Below are positions 22,011 through 34,582 of a DNA stretch of 64,000 nucleotides, one piece after another. A program made the position numbers and the translations under genes. The notes below the pieces were generated by a model. The model was given only the letters and a program-made list of their open reading frames with translations. It had not been told where the DNA came from and searched no databases. Source of the stretch: Symbiodinium microadriaticum. Its lineage: Eukaryota > Sar > Dinophyceae > Suessiales > Symbiodiniaceae. Each line of letters opens with the position of its first letter. Within the stretch, counting starts at the first letter, position 1. The stretch lies in the NCBI GenBank assembly GCA_001939145.1, contig LSRX01000483.1, positions 149,448 through 213,447 of the forward strand, in the 5' to 3' direction.

Positions 22011-25000
22011 GCTGACCTTTTTTATAAAATAGAAAAAGATCATGAATTAGAGATGATAATTTTAAGTTCCAGTATCGAATAAAAGAAAAAAGATCATCAA
22101 AGATCAGCCTTCGACTTATGTAATTCGAAAAATCCGAAGGCGATTCCAAGGCATAAATCTTAAATCTACGATAGTCATGAGATCTTAAAACTCAAATCAA
22201 ATTTTCTCAATAATTTTACAAATTAATCTCTATCTATTATAGAAGCCATATATAATGAGAATTCAAATTTTCATAATAATTCCAAGATTCATCGGAATTA
22301 TATATCCATCTGACGATCTTATCAAAATTCAGAAAATTATCAAGATTTTTGAAAATCGAATGAATATTTCAGGAGATAATCATCAAAATCATTTCGTATA
22401 ATCATATGATTGCACAATATTCATAATCTAGCTTTAATCATAAGACAGAATTATATCTAAATGACAAAATCTGAATATATCTAAATAATATCTCAGCCAA
22501 GAATAGCGTCAATAATGATTTCGATAGAAACGACTAATCGATCATCAATTCAGTTAGCAAAAATAATAATAGCAAAAATATCTCTAATATCAGAAGAATA
22601 TCAAGAATAATTTCGATATCGATAGAAATTCCAAGATCGATATCAAGAGAAATGGCAATATTATTCTCTTTAGATCAGTAGCAATACCAATAGGGACGAT
22701 AAGAGCAATAGGAATAATAAGATCAAGATCGACAATCATATAGGCTTAAAGAGAATGACGACTCAAATTCCAGAGTCTTGATTTTATAATACTTTAAGAT
22801 TTTTACATTTGAGATAGAGAATTGAAGGATCAGGACCAATCCGGAAGCAATAGGAATATCTATAATCCCAAGAGAAATCAAATCAAATAGAATTAGCGGA
22901 TTATAGAACCCAAGTAGCTTTTCTATACTTTTTTCTAAGTCTCACTCCATATGGCTATTCCATATATATATATATATTCCGGAGGCAATCCAAATCTCTG
23001 TTTATAATATGATCCAGTGCCCAAGAATTGAATCTATTTTTGAGATATTTGTAGCTAGATTCGAATTTTAAATCTAATGAAAATCAATATATCAAATTTG
23101 AATCTAATTAGTAATATTCGATAATCTAGATTCAAAATTGGAATCTAGTTGAAATCTATAATAAATATCATAATCAAATTCAATTTTCAAATAAAATCAA
23201 TCCCAACTCGAATTATATTCGAAGATACAGGCGTGGGAAATAGCTCCAATAAAATCCCAATAATTATGGAGAAGAATCTGGCTTCTACAATATCTATGCC
23301 ACTCGAGAATCTAATCTTAATAATTCTTCAAGATTTGACGAATCAAGATCGAAAAATTATTATTAAAATCTTTCTTTATTTTCTAGAAAATAGATATCTT
23401 AATTCTTGAGAAAAAGACAGAAGAGATCTCCCTGATATATCTAAATAATCTATTTCTCGAAAATAGAAATCTAATATTATTAGAATATTCTTTTTAAGAG
23501 AATTTATTTATGAATATATTTTTTCTACAAGATCAAGAATCTCAAAAATTTCAATAAAAATATAAATAGAAAATAATAATATATATATATATTTATGAAA
23601 AGAAATCGTCGACAATAAGATCGATACATATATTAAATATATTCCGAAATGATATAATTATATAATTAAAAATACTAATAATTTTCTTTCTTAATTTAAA
23701 AAAAAAATCATATACATATAAATATATTAAAAACTTAAAATTAGATCATTCATATTTTTCAGAATAGATTTTTTTAACCAGAAATCATCATTCCATTATA
23801 ATATCTAATCATAAATAGATGCTAGATATTCTCTACTCAACCTATAATAGATCATCGAATTTAATCTAATTCTTCTGGAATATATATCTTAAAAAGATGA
23901 CTACAAAATCTTATTATTAAAATAAATATCTCAGAATTATATAGTGCGCTCTCTCTCTTTCTATATCTCTCTCTACTTATATTCTTCGATTCGAATAACT
24001 CAAAAATAGATTTTTATCTTCACCATTCTCATGTATAAATATTTTCATCATTTATTAAGAATATTCATTCATATCGATATCCGATATTTCTTTTCTAAGA
24101 TATAACGATACCCAAATTCTAATTTCGAATTAATTTCAATATTTCATCATCAGAAAAATTTCAATTTTAATTTTCATTCAAATATCTAGTTATCATAAAA
24201 TATTTATCTTCTTCCTTTATCTATATTCCTTATTTTTTAAATAATCCGACGACATTTTTTTTATTTTTCAAATAATTAATATTTGAAAAGTACTCAATTT
24301 TTACGATACGAAATCTTAAATTTCCAAGAATATTAATAAAATATAGAAATTCGCACGGCACGAAATCTAGAATTATCAGAAAATTTAATACTTTATTATT
24401 ATTATTCTAGAAATATATTTAAAATAACTTTTCAAAACTCCAATTTTTTCTCCAATTCATTTTTAAATTTTAATATATAATTCATAGAGATACAAATATA
24501 GATATTTTTTAAGATCTCAAATACACATTATCACAATTCCGAAATCGGAACAAAAACAAAATATTTTTATAGAATCTTTAAATATATTTCTCTATATATA
24601 AATATTAGTAAATTCTATATATTCATATATATTAATCGAATTCATGCAAAAAGATAATTATATTTTCGATTATTTTTCATTTATATTCTAGTCTTCATCT
24701 CATTATTCCGACCATCAAAATAATAGACATCATCGATATTCTTTTCATATTCAATATAAAGAAATTTTTTCATCTAAATTTTCAATACGAAAAATATAAA
24801 ATATAAATATTTCAGAATAACTAAAATACATAAATATATTAAGAATTTATCTCTAAATCCAAATACCATGATAAAATTCCCAGAATATTTGTCGTAAAAT
24901 AAATAACAAAATCGTAGAAAAGCCGCTATCAAGAGAGAGATAAAATTATCAATCAAAATAAATGAAAATTGTGATTTTAGATAAAATTAGTCGTTATTAT

Positions 25001-25140
25001 TCGATTGGAGATAGATCTCCTTATATTTAGAATCATACAGAAATAAAGATATATATTGAAATTTCACATGTAGTAGTTAAATATATTGATATGAAAAAAA
25101 ATATTCAAAAGAAAGACTTATATGAAGACAATATTCAAGT

Positions 25141-26140
25141 CGTGTTGCGGCATAATCACGGTACAAAAAAGTAACGTCGTAGCAGGGGCCCAGAAATCAT
25201 TGCGCAGAATAGATATTTCTCTAGAGAAGCCTTCAAATGCATATTATTTTGCAAGCCTGTTCGAGCGATGCCTCAATAAATAGATAACTGCACCATGTCC
25301 GAGAATGTTAGAATCCCCATTGCTACGCGCCCTTCAGAAGCAGGAGCACATAGGGGGGGGGGGTTTTCAAGAAGGATTTTCAATCTTGCAGCAGTAGCAG
25401 TTGCATCCAGTAGACGAGAGCGAATTGCCTTATGAGCGTTTGCGCTATCCCCATGCCCACGCGCGCGCGAGGACCCTGCAACGGTTGATGTTTGGATGTA
25501 TGCCAGGTCGGGCCTGGATGCTTAACCCCAAGCTGAGAAGAAGTATTTAGGATTTGGGATTAGGGCGTGCCCGCCGATAGAATCGCTGTTGTCGCATGTC
25601 CGGAAATACCCGCCGATGGAATCCGCGGCCCCTTTCTGGTGTGTATATATATATATATGTATATATGCACGTATGCGATTTTCTTCTTCGCATGCGAAAT
25701 TCTAGATTGTGAGTCGGCCTTGAAATCCGTCGAACCGGATATGTGACATGCCCCTTCTGTCAACTTGTCGCATATTCTGCGTCCCAGCTTGCAAGCGTTT
25801 TGCGGCTGTTGGATGTCGGAATCGCGTCAATAGATTGCTGCTTGAAGGTCAGTAGATCTGGTTCAGCAGCTCTCGCAAACGACGGATGGAGCCTTCCGTC
25901 CTGGCACAACCATGCCATGCCAAGGTGGCCATAACTACAGAGCGCAGCGCTACCAAACAGGGCATTTCTGGCTTGGTGACCTTTCGCCATCAATCAAACA
26001 AGACAAACATGTGGAAAGATCGCCTTGTCGTCTGCGCCGCCTGAGGAAGCGCAACTGCTCGGGCCGACTCGCACAGCGTATGTGGCATCTCCGGTTCGCG
26101 AAAGCCATGGAGCACAACCTACCTAGAGACCTAACACGGT
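25141..26140. other. Stretch with weak coding signal only
   Basis: Composition returns to normal. There is a G11 run near 25347-25357 and a short (TA)n at about 25646-25665. On the minus strand 25993-25760 is open with protein-like composition (ARAAEPDLLTFKQQSIDAI), but no motif or splice pattern supports it. Confidence 0.35.
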
Positions 26141-26142
26141 GA

Positions 26143-26541
26143 TCAAACAAGGAAGGATTCTGACTGCACATCGCCAGCCTGATCCGCAATGGCCAGATTG
26201 CCAGCACCGTGACCTGCCCTGTCACGAACGGAAGGTTCCAGCTCGTCTTCGCTTTCAAATCCATAGTGTAACCTGGCCTGATCAGACGCAGGGCCTTTGC
26301 CATCACCGACAGGGCTTCGTGAAGCTCCTGGGTGCATCTTCAAGGCTATGATGGGCAGTTTGAAGGTAACCGCGCCAAATGCATCAAGCTGCATGTCTGA
26401 GCATGGGGAAGCCGTCATTGCGATGCCCCCTTCAAAGCTTGACAAATGCACTTCTGTTCTACGGCTGCATTCGGACAGTGGGCAGAACACATACCTTGTG
26501 GAAACGCCATTCAGCACGTGGACAGAACATTTGTCACACAT
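26143..26541 (-). CDS. Candidate exon, unknown product
   Basis: A 132-codon minus-strand frame has acidic, soluble-protein composition (RLHYGFESEDELEPSVRDR) after a segment with spaced cysteines. It probably spans an exon plus intron sequence. A second minus frame overlaps it (MAKALRLIRPGYTMDLKAK). The plus strand is also open over part of the interval, so both strand and frame are provisional. No domain is recognised. Confidence 0.25.
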   Translation of the reverse strand: MCDKCSVHVLNGVSTRYVFCPLSECSRRTEVHLSSFEGGIAMTASPCSDMQLDAFGAVTFKLPIIALKMHPGASRSPVGDGKGPASDQARLHYGFESEDELEPSVRDRAGHGAGNLAIADQAGDVQSESFLV

Positions 26542-26659
26542 TGTAGCCGCACTGTGATATCGTCATGGCAAAGGTTGTATTTCAAACCCAGAGCGGCCTG
26601 TCCACATTGTCGTGCCGAAAGGAAGCTACCTCGACAAGAGCATGCAGTGGACCAACTAA

Positions 26660-27570
26660 ATGCCAAGCTTGACAAGCAGTGAAGTTCCCGGCTACGTGAC
26701 TGTCGAGACCGAGGGGCCTTGCAGACCAGCGCGGCTTGCAGCATCGCTCCCTGGTAAGCCGGCCTCGGCTCTTGGAAATTGGACAAAGTCACGGACGTTT
26801 TTGCAAGTAAATGAAAGGAATAATCTAGGAACCTCTCATCCCTGCGATTATAGATCGCAGCGACTCCGAACAGCTGGTCGAACAGTTCGTGGTGGGGACA
26901 AGGAAAGCAAAGTGATCATGAAAATCCGAAGGATAGCTACAATGTACAAGATGGAGCCGCAGGCGGTCTTCGATCGTGCAGCCACGGAACTGCATTGGCG
27001 GCTTCGGCCGCGGTTGAGCAGAGATCTCAGAAAGAATCCTGCCGCCGTAGGTATCGTCCTTCGAGGGTGCTTCCATGGCAACAACCTTTTCTCGTCTGTG
27101 TTCACTCACTTAGTTCGGCCCATTGAGCCTGCCAAAGCAGCTGGTTCAGCTCCCCCAGCAGGATTACACCTGTCGGGAGGCTCGTCTATGCTCATCAGGC
27201 AGTGTCTTGCGCGTACTGCCCCCTTCGAACACGCTTACGCTTTGCTACATGACTTGCCCCCTCACTTCTTCGCATGACTGCTTAGATGCTGTGTGCTGTT
27301 GCGCCTGGCCAAGTCTTGGAAGAGGGCATCTCCGCGCTAAAGCTCCGCAGCGCAACATCTTCCGTTATGACCATGACTCTGCCTCCACACGGATTTCAAG
27401 CCAAGCTCGATCTTCTCGACTGCGATGCTTCTTCGTATACTTTTGCTAGCCGCAACTCTGACCTACACTCGCCTGCCCCTTTCCGACAATTAGCCATACA
27501 CAAATTCATTTCCGGCTACAGCACACGCAGTTCGCTTCTGTCGCCTTCGATAAGCACTGAAAGCTGCTAG
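26660..27570 (+). CDS. Candidate plus-strand coding segments, unknown product
   Basis: Two plus-strand frames lie in series: 205 codons from an ATG at 26660 to 27277, and 95 codons from 27286 to 27570. Both contain balanced stretches (KIRRIATMYKMEPQAVFDRA; ALKLRSATSSVMTMTLPPHG). They are in different frames, so an intron or a frameshift would be needed to join them. No family is recognised. They run against the main minus-strand trend to the right. Confidence 0.2.
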
Positions 27571-27804
27571 CCCCTCTGAGCCCCAGCCAGGCCTGGTGCT
27601 TCCGCCCTGGAGCAAGAAACAGCGGAGCTCTCGCTTGCAGGCGGGTGGTGACAGGAAGTTTGCCGACGAGACTACAATTATGAGAATGGCAACGACGATT
27701 GCAACTACCACTAGTGTACCCTTCAGTGCTGCTCTCTTACTGTGGTATTCTCGAGACTATACTGATATATTTGTTCGCGTTGCTGTCGCCTCCTACACCA
27801 AGCG

Positions 27805-27913
27805 CTACAAGTACTACAAGTATTACTAGTACTACTAGTACTACTACTGCTGCTACATGTACATACACCTACAATTTCGACTGCTTCAACTGCTACTATT
27901 GCTGCTGCTGCTG

Positions 27914-27956
<43 letters not shown>

Positions 27957-28000
27957 CACTACTGCCAATACTGCTGCTGCTACTCCGACTACCAGTAGTA
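27805..28000 (+). repeat. ACT / GCT trinucleotide repeat
   Basis: (TAC)n, (TGC)n and TAGTAC variants run through about 200 bp, with a pure TAC block at about 27915-27955. Frames through it give tyrosine, cysteine, leucine or valine runs and are not credible proteins. Confidence 0.9.
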
Positions 28001-30250
28001 CGGCGCAGGTACATTTGCAGGCCGCTCAGCTCCATGCAGTATGAATTTCTGTAAGAGTGTTGGTACCGTCCTGCCTCATCGCTTCGATGAATGAAGTTGG
28101 AAGGACTCTATAATTTCCGTAAGCTTCGCAATGTAATGCATGCGCGCATAGCTATACCTATTTTAGGTTCATGATGATCCAGGCGGACCGAGAACTTATC
28201 AGCCAACACCAAGCAGATACCAAGCAGCAACACACATTGCGGAGGCAGCTCGAGTGCTTCCAAGTCGCTGCTGCTGCCTGAGCTACACTGAGAGATGAGA
28301 TCACTGAGCGCTGCAAGCTCATTCTGATGCCTCCCTTCGTCAGATTAGAGCTTCGGTCGAACACGGAGCTACAAAGCGTTATCTTGTGCGGTTGTCTTTG
28401 CCTTGCACTAGGGCCTCTGCCAAACGCAGGCAAAGTCCAAGACCTTCCATCGACATGTTGTTCATGAATATAGTCCGCATGCACGTTCGTCTATGCTCTC
28501 GATGCCTTACCGCCAATCGCAAAGTATCGTTAGCACGAGACTTTCCCAGCGATCATTCAAACTGCGCACCTTGAGCGAGGAGTCAGGGACGTGCATCTCC
28601 GCAGCCCTTGCCTGGAAGTTGTTGCCATTGATTGCACTTGTGCCGCAGGCAGCAATTCAAGGGCATGAGGCGCGTAAGCATGGCAGTACATGCGCCGGTT
28701 CATCGCCAAAGTCTCATGGACTACGGGACACCGCGCCCAGGATACCGCTCCTCCATCTGCTTGTCGATATGCATGCGGGACAGGTGCGCGTGGGATTCAA
28801 CAACCTGCAAGGGTTCTCAGCGCCAGCTGAATGCCACAGTGTAGCATCGGACAGTCAGGTACTTCGGTACAGTAACCAGAGGTCAGCCGAATAGGCCTCC
28901 ACCAAGCCCCAGGACAGGCATTGCCGGATGACCGAGCTTGGATCCTCACATGCGCATGGGCCGTCACTCCAAGTCCAATTCCTTACGTGCCGACTTTCCA
29001 TCTGAAAGACGGTGAGAACAGCAATGTCATTGCATTGCTACTTCACAGTAATGTCCTTTTTGTTGTAGCGATCGATCTCTTGACGCACGTAAGGATCTTC
29101 GCGATGAGTCTCTTCGAGCTCCTCGGTTACAGCATTATTCGGAGACTGAAGTGACTTCACACTCGCAACACAGGACCAGGTCATGCAGCAAGGAGCATTC
29201 TGTCATGCGTCTTCCTAGCTGGCGGAGCCCAGGCAAAAGTGCGTGTGTTTGTCTGGGTGGGTGGGGGAGGGTGGGGTCAAGCCCGGTGACAAAGGCAATC
29301 TCATGCACTTGTATCGTTCTCTGCAGGGTGCAGGGGCACCGAACGACAGAGCAGAATTACAGAACTCTGCCCCACGAAGCTCTCTGTGAGATCTCAGCAG
29401 TCTCAGTCTCAGTATGACTCAGTATATTCGGTGTGTTTTGTGTCGATGCCAGCAGTGAAAAACACATCTTCTCCAGATCGGCTTACTTCTTGACAAGTGT
29501 GACTAAATCCAGAGCAGCGAATGACTGAAGTAGCCGCAGGGAGGATCCCACGAGTGTGTTCCAACATGACCGCTCATCGCATCACTTGCGGTAGGGTTGC
29601 CTATCATGTTTGTTTCTGATCGGACCTCAGATGTCTCTTCTTCCAGATTGGACCATTACCCATGCCTGTCCTAATTGGACCCCTTTGCCTGACGAATTCT
29701 TATGAGTGGGTTTGTAAAGAAAGGCTACACAGGAAAAACACCTCTGGAGCAGCGGAAGCAGGCAGCAAGACATTCAATAGCGTCATTCTTCAGACGACCA
29801 TCTGTTTGGTCAATGAGTGTCTGTGAGGCTGTGGATGTGCACATCAGTCCATCGCCCTGCCCATCGGCAAGTCATGCCCCGAAACTGCTCGGCAAGCAGC
29901 ATAACAGAAATTTCTAGGCAAGGGCAGCGAACCGTGCGTCCCACTTATGAGCCATCGATCTCCGCGCCCATGTTTGCTGTACGCCCACAGAGGAAGTTGC
30001 GTAAGCCAGTTTGCTGCGTCAAACCAATAGAACACACAAACAGGGCTTGCCACAACATGACGCAAAAGCATGTTAACTCGTGAACTTCCCCACAAAGGCA
30101 GACAACGCGACAGGTTTCGAACACGTGGCCTTCTAGCCTTTGGAGGGCTGAGGACGTTTTGGAAACCTCTGGGAAGCCGGAAACCTCAGTTTTGCCTGTC
30201 CGGTTCGAGGCTCGGGTCTCGATTCCTGTCTGAATACCAACTTGAAACTG
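28001..30250. other. Stretch with undecided coding signal
   Basis: At 28170-28277 the plus strand reads a helix-like segment (MMIQADRELISQHQADTKQQ) that ends in a stop. At 28921-29154 the plus strand has a 77-codon frame with a hydrophobic stretch (IALLLHSNVLFVVAIDLLTH). Each has a competing frame on the other strand. If the plus-strand segments are real they would converge with the minus-strand genes that start at about 30.25 kb. I do not call a gene. Confidence 0.3.
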
Positions 30251-30255
30251 CCTCA

Positions 30256-31687
30256 TCGCTTCGTCCAAGTCTCTTTTAGCACGTCTTCGGTCAAGACGGT
30301 GAGGGTCTGTTCTGCGTCCTCTTCGCAGTGCTCTGCAAACTGTAGCAGCCCCAGCACCTGGCACCTCACATGCCTTTACAAGTACTCAGCTGCTCCGGTG
30401 ACCTGCACGTCCCCGACCCACGGAGGCAGCTGCAAGCTTTCATCATCCGGGATGCACTTCCTGCACGGCCGATACAGCAGATCTGCAGCTTCTGTACAGC
30501 GTGCTCTTCCGAGTCAGAGGCCAAAAAAAAGTCATGCCGCTGAGTGGCGAGTGCCCTGTCGCCGCGAGGTTCAACAGGCCCTGAAATCGCCACATACCGT
30601 CCTGCCGGTTTGAGCACCAGGCGAGGCTTCAACTTCGGAATCCCGAGAGCACTGAGCCATCCTCGCGCGTGAGCATCTGGTGGGCAGCGCCGGCATCCAG
30701 GAACCTCGGATCAACACCGAACTGTGGCGGCATGTCGATGTGCGTGTACCTACCTTGCCTACCTGTGAGCTTCAGCCAAGGAGCAAATAGAGTGGTACAG
30801 CCTGACTCACGACGAAGACAGGGGAGGGCCGCTGTAGGTTGCAACGGCAACAGGGTAAATTCAAAGAAGTTGATTTACAAGCTAAGCCAAGCTTCCGCCT
30901 GGGTCTCCGTCAGTTGCTGCACGGGGCCCGGTTGCATGGGTGCCTGCAGGCATCAACTCACACAGCAACTCGGTGCCTTTAATCATCTTTTATCGCTGAA
31001 CACAGAACTGCTATGACAGAAGGGCATCTGACCTTGGTACGAGAGCTTTGACGGCACCTACTGAGTTAGCTTGTCGCTTTGGACTCTCACCGAACTCAGC
31101 CTGTCTGGTGGGGCTGAGAGGGGTAGAAGATAGCGGTACTTTTGTTGGCGGTCGCATCGCAGTTGGAGAGGGGTAGCCACCTTCCAGCAGGATTGCTGAA
31201 CAGGCCCGGTATGCGATCAACTCCAAAGCTGCCAGCTCGTATCGCAAATTTGCTCTGTGGCCTCGATCGCTCTGCAATGGTGAAGTGCTCAGGACTGGCG
31301 ATGTCACGGGCTGCTTTGGCCTCAGCACGCCAGAATATACCCACAGTGTCCACGCACAGAAGCTTGGCTTTGGCCAGGCTACCCCGGCGCCGTCACCGCA
31401 GCGCCCAGCGGAGCTGGCCGGGGCTTCGGCACAGGCTGCCTGGCAGGACTTAGCGCTGGCATCGGCGCGGCCGGCTTGGGCTCTGCACTGGGCCTGTCGA
31501 AGTCCTGGGCACCATCTCCTTTGAGGGCAGCCAGGAGCAACGAGCCCCCATCATCGGGAGTGGATGATGTTGCCGCATATCCCTTGCACAGCTGAAGATT
31601 CAAGTCTGCTTCTGTCAGGTCTTTGAGGGTGTCGGGGGTGGGGTTTCCAACACCATCTCCTTCATGCCATTGTTCGGAACTTGGCAT
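30256..31687 (-). CDS. Candidate multi-exon gene, unknown product
   Basis: An ATG at 31687 opens a frame to 31379 with acidic then proline/alanine-rich sequence (TPDTLKDLTEADLNLQLCKG). The next segment (about 31385-31171) continues in another frame with AKLLCVDTVGIFWRAEAKAA and ends at a GGAAG|GTGGCT donor. Further exons lie at about 30760-30620 (YTHIDMPPQFGVDPRFLDAG) and 30500-30256 (KCIPDDESLQLPPWVG, later LLQFAEHCEEDAEQTLTVLT). The last segment has one in-frame TAA between its two halves. No domain was recognised. The gene may be decayed, or the stop and frame change may be hidden introns or assembly errors. Confidence 0.4.
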
Positions 31688-31919
31688 GCGTTGCTCTGAT
31701 TTCACTCTATACGGGCAGTAAATCGTTCGCGCTTGGAGTTCTGCGATTCCTCTGACCGATCCGCGATTTCTTAAAGATGCTATCGCTATCGAAACGACGA
31801 GGCCCGAAGCCGAGGGACAAAAGAGCTCCTGGGACGGAAGCAACATGAAGCCTGAAGTTTTAGCACTCAAGAGAAGGAAGCCCAAGTCTTTGATGGACTG
31901 AGACGGGTTTCTCCTCCAT

Positions 31920-32355
31920 TTAGAGTACGTGTCTTCGGATACTGTGGCGGGCCTCGCGATTGCACAAGCAGTAGGCTTTTGCTAGCAGTTCAGAGTACTG
32001 CTTGGGCTCTGTTTTCACAAGCAGCACAAAGCCCCATTCTCCACAAGTACCCAGACATGTCCAAAGGAATTCACCCACAAGGCCTGAATCTGAAGATGGG
32101 ACTACTTCACCTAGCTTGCCGTCTTGGTGCCGGTCGAATATCGCAGAACATGGTGCCCATGAATATTTTCGATTGTGGATCAAGTGCACACCAAGCAGCC
32201 GGTGCCCAGTTACCATCTTCGTCCCACCCGTGCTCGTGACTGTCGTACTGGTTCCTGCAAGCGCTGCCCCCATGCTGGGTCTCTGCATGCCCTTCCGCTT
32301 TCGTTTCAATCGCATCCGCGAATTCTTGAACGCAGGCGAACAAAAGCCGTCCTGA
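31920..32355 (-). CDS. Candidate exons, unknown product
   Basis: Two overlapping minus frames have protein-like composition: 32355-32107 (VQEFADAIETKAEGHAETQH) and about 32140-31920 (KTEPKQYSELLAKAYCLCNR), the latter ending in TAA. They join only with a shift near 32140. A weak EF-hand-like loop (FDRHQDGKLGEV) is present but lacks full calcium ligands. It lies just upstream of the 31.7 kb segment on the same strand and could be part of that gene. Confidence 0.3.
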
Positions 32356-32859
32356 AGGAGGCATGCAGGCAAATAGTTGGCGAGGTGTCTCCCATGGGTG
32401 GCCAGTTATCTCGAGACCTGAACATAGGCATCACAGAATCGCCCACCTCCACCTCGCATGAGCTCGGCGAGGCCATGGCTCTGCGGTGGTCCAGGTGAGG
32501 TCAGGGCGGTGAAGCCTGCTAGACGAGGACGTGCACACGACATGCGGCACGGGTGGGGAGGCCAAGCTGATTCTGGACAACTCCAATCGACAAGTTTGGC
32601 AACTGCGAAGTCCATGGCTGGCAGCTGAGTCTGCGACCTGTGATCGATTAAGCGCCAGTCTATGCAATTGTGTTCGAGACGCAGCCAGATCGGCGAGAAG
32701 CCTCAGCCGGTGCAATCCGCATCAATCCGCCCATCGCACAGTAGCTCGCTGGTCAGCAAAGCCCCTTGTGTTTCGCCAGCTCTGTATCTAATCTACTTGA
32801 TTTGCCGTGACTGCAGGAGCCGCTTCAAACACCGCGACATACCACGACAACCACTCGCA

Positions 32860-33160
32860 ACAACCTAACAAGAAGAAGAAGACTAAAACTTACAACAATT
32901 GAAAGAAGAAGCAAGAGCCGGAGCCACGGTAACAATACCTTCTGAGAAGCTGCATCATATCAACAACGAAGACACAGCCACCAGACGAATGACAAGTGCC
33001 ACAACAAAGCACAACCGCCAACGGTGCAACAGCCGCAACCACCATCAAGTCCACCACCACACCCCGGGCGATTGCCACTGCAGCCAAAGCCTAACCACGA
33101 CAACAGCGGCAACAGCAACAACGGATGCACCAGCTCCGACAGCAACAGCAAAACTATGAC
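32860..33160 (+). repeat. CAA/CAG-rich low-complexity stretch
   Basis: Purine-poor, CAA-, CAC- and CAG-rich sequence with AACAGC and CCACCA words. The plus-strand frame through it is threonine, histidine and asparagine rich and is probably not a gene. Confidence 0.6.
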
Positions 33161-33664
33161 CATCTTGCCTTCTTACCTCTACGAACTTTCAGGACATCGG
33201 AGATTTCCACTTAAGTGGGCCAAAGACTCGCCTGGAGAAAATCATCGCAAGGTTGCGTTGAGAAAGCGCTTGGAAACGACAGGGCAAGTGCTTCGACTCT
33301 CAAACAAGCCCTGCTCTTGCATTAAAGATGAAGTTGGTGGAGTTTAGGTTGATCGCAAACGCCAATTTGACGGCAACACTGCAGGGAGCACATCCCGGGC
33401 AAACCGCCATAGCTTAGCACGAGTCACCGGAAGGAAAGGAGCCGGTATGAAGGCCCTTAATGGCGGCCAAAGCTGCCACGTGCGTCCCGGCGCCCAGTAT
33501 TCTCAGCTGCGTAGGGGTACTTCCGGCTCCAGACCTGATAAAACAAAAGCTCAGGTGCTTGCATGCAGCTTCTTTGCAGGTTCTTAGGCTCCAACAATAA
33601 GCTCTAAGAGCGCCGCGGCACCTGCCATCAGCCCCCTGCTTCTCTCTGTGCATTTCGTTGTTAC

Positions 33665-33778
33665 TCCCCGCCTTCTTCGGAGATGCTGTTGTGGCTAAGG
33701 TGCACTTCATGCACTGCCTGGGAGCTGTGCGCCATGAACTGGCCGACAGCCCAGGCTCCGGAGTCCGTGATGTTGTTC
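33665..33778 (-). CDS. Leucine-rich-repeat exon
   Basis: A 114-bp exon is bounded by a CTTCCAG acceptor and a GTAACA donor. It reads NNITDSGAWAVGQFMAHSSQ followed by AVHEVHLSHNSISEEGG. The NxITDxGAxAV and LSHNSISEEG elements are spaced like the ribonuclease-inhibitor type of leucine-rich repeat, which forms protein-binding horseshoe folds. It starts and ends in phase 2 relative to neighbouring exons, which I could not identify; a downstream segment at 33540-33420 is a weak candidate. The function of the whole protein is unknown. Confidence 0.6.
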
Positions 33779-34582
33779 CTGGAAGCGATGTAATTTGCAG
33801 TTGCAGGTGTTCCCATACAGTCTTTTCAGGTGCGCTCTGGGCCCACCCCAATGAGAGATCTGCCTGGTGTCAGCTACAATGTGTCGTTGCGCAGCTACAC
33901 TTGCGCTCTTACACTAAGTGTGCAGAGGCATTGTGCTGCATACGCACAGCCCCTTGGAGGACGTGATACTGCAGAACTGTCCGGTGAATTCGGGTCCCAA
34001 TCGGATTCATAAGGGAAAGAACTCAATCCGATGCCATGCGTCTCGAGCTGATCGGAACAAGACACTTCGTGTTGCACTTCTCAGCTCAGACGGGTGCTGA
34101 CTTCTGCGTAACCGCACGAGCATGCTTGCCTGAAGAGCTTCAGGATCTGAACGGTTATGTCGCGGCTGTAGAGGTAGGTCAGCAACTTCGTTAGGGCCTG
34201 CAACGTCATGTAATGAGGGAATGCAGCAACCCATCAACGGTGGCACAACGGCTCAGGTTCCAAATCCTGGAGTCGGTGTGACCTAGTCTTATCTCGTGAT
34301 CTTCTTCTGTTGAGACGAGGAGCTGCGTCATCCAGGCTGCATCGAGAGAAGTTCAGGCTTGCAGCGGACAGCTTCGCAGGCACAGTTGGCCCAAACCGTT
34401 CTTCCAGCTGCGAGTCCAGCGTGCGACACCAGTCCTGGGGTGGCACTGCAGATCCAAAGTGGCGCGAGCCCCTAGCAGAATCCTCACATCACTGTGGGAG
34501 CGAGGCACCTCGACACAACTCGGCGAGATGCTGTCACCTGCGCTTGTTGGAAAATCACATCGTAGAAGCCTTTGAATCCCTA

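Larger units (their letters stand above)
19716..25140. other. AT-rich island without genes
   Basis: Composition changes abruptly from roughly balanced to strongly AT-rich and back near 25140. Open frames are short (up to about 86 codons) and biased to isoleucine, lysine and asparagine. None has a recognisable motif and no tRNA or rRNA was seen. CpG, GATC and TCGAA words remain common, so simple decay of methylated CpG does not explain the composition. By eye CA is more frequent than TG on the plus strand, a strand asymmetry. It holds the tandem repeats at 20800-21385 and 21396-22010; the rest is unassigned. Confidence 0.7.

Noticed and set aside
21876-22149. Small genes on both strands in the AT-rich island
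   Set aside because: They overlap the degenerate tandem repeat and have no motif.
27699-28054. Tyrosine-, leucine- or valine-run frames
   Set aside because: They follow from the ACT/GCT trinucleotide repeat.
30480-30560. PH-domain-like segment (FFLASDSEEHAVQKL)
   Set aside because: The similarity is short and lies in a frame that competes with a better minus-strand frame (KCIPDDESLQLPPWVG).
34248-34270. Possible tRNA T-arm (AGGTTCCAAATCCTG)
   Set aside because: No matching A box or acceptor stem is present upstream.
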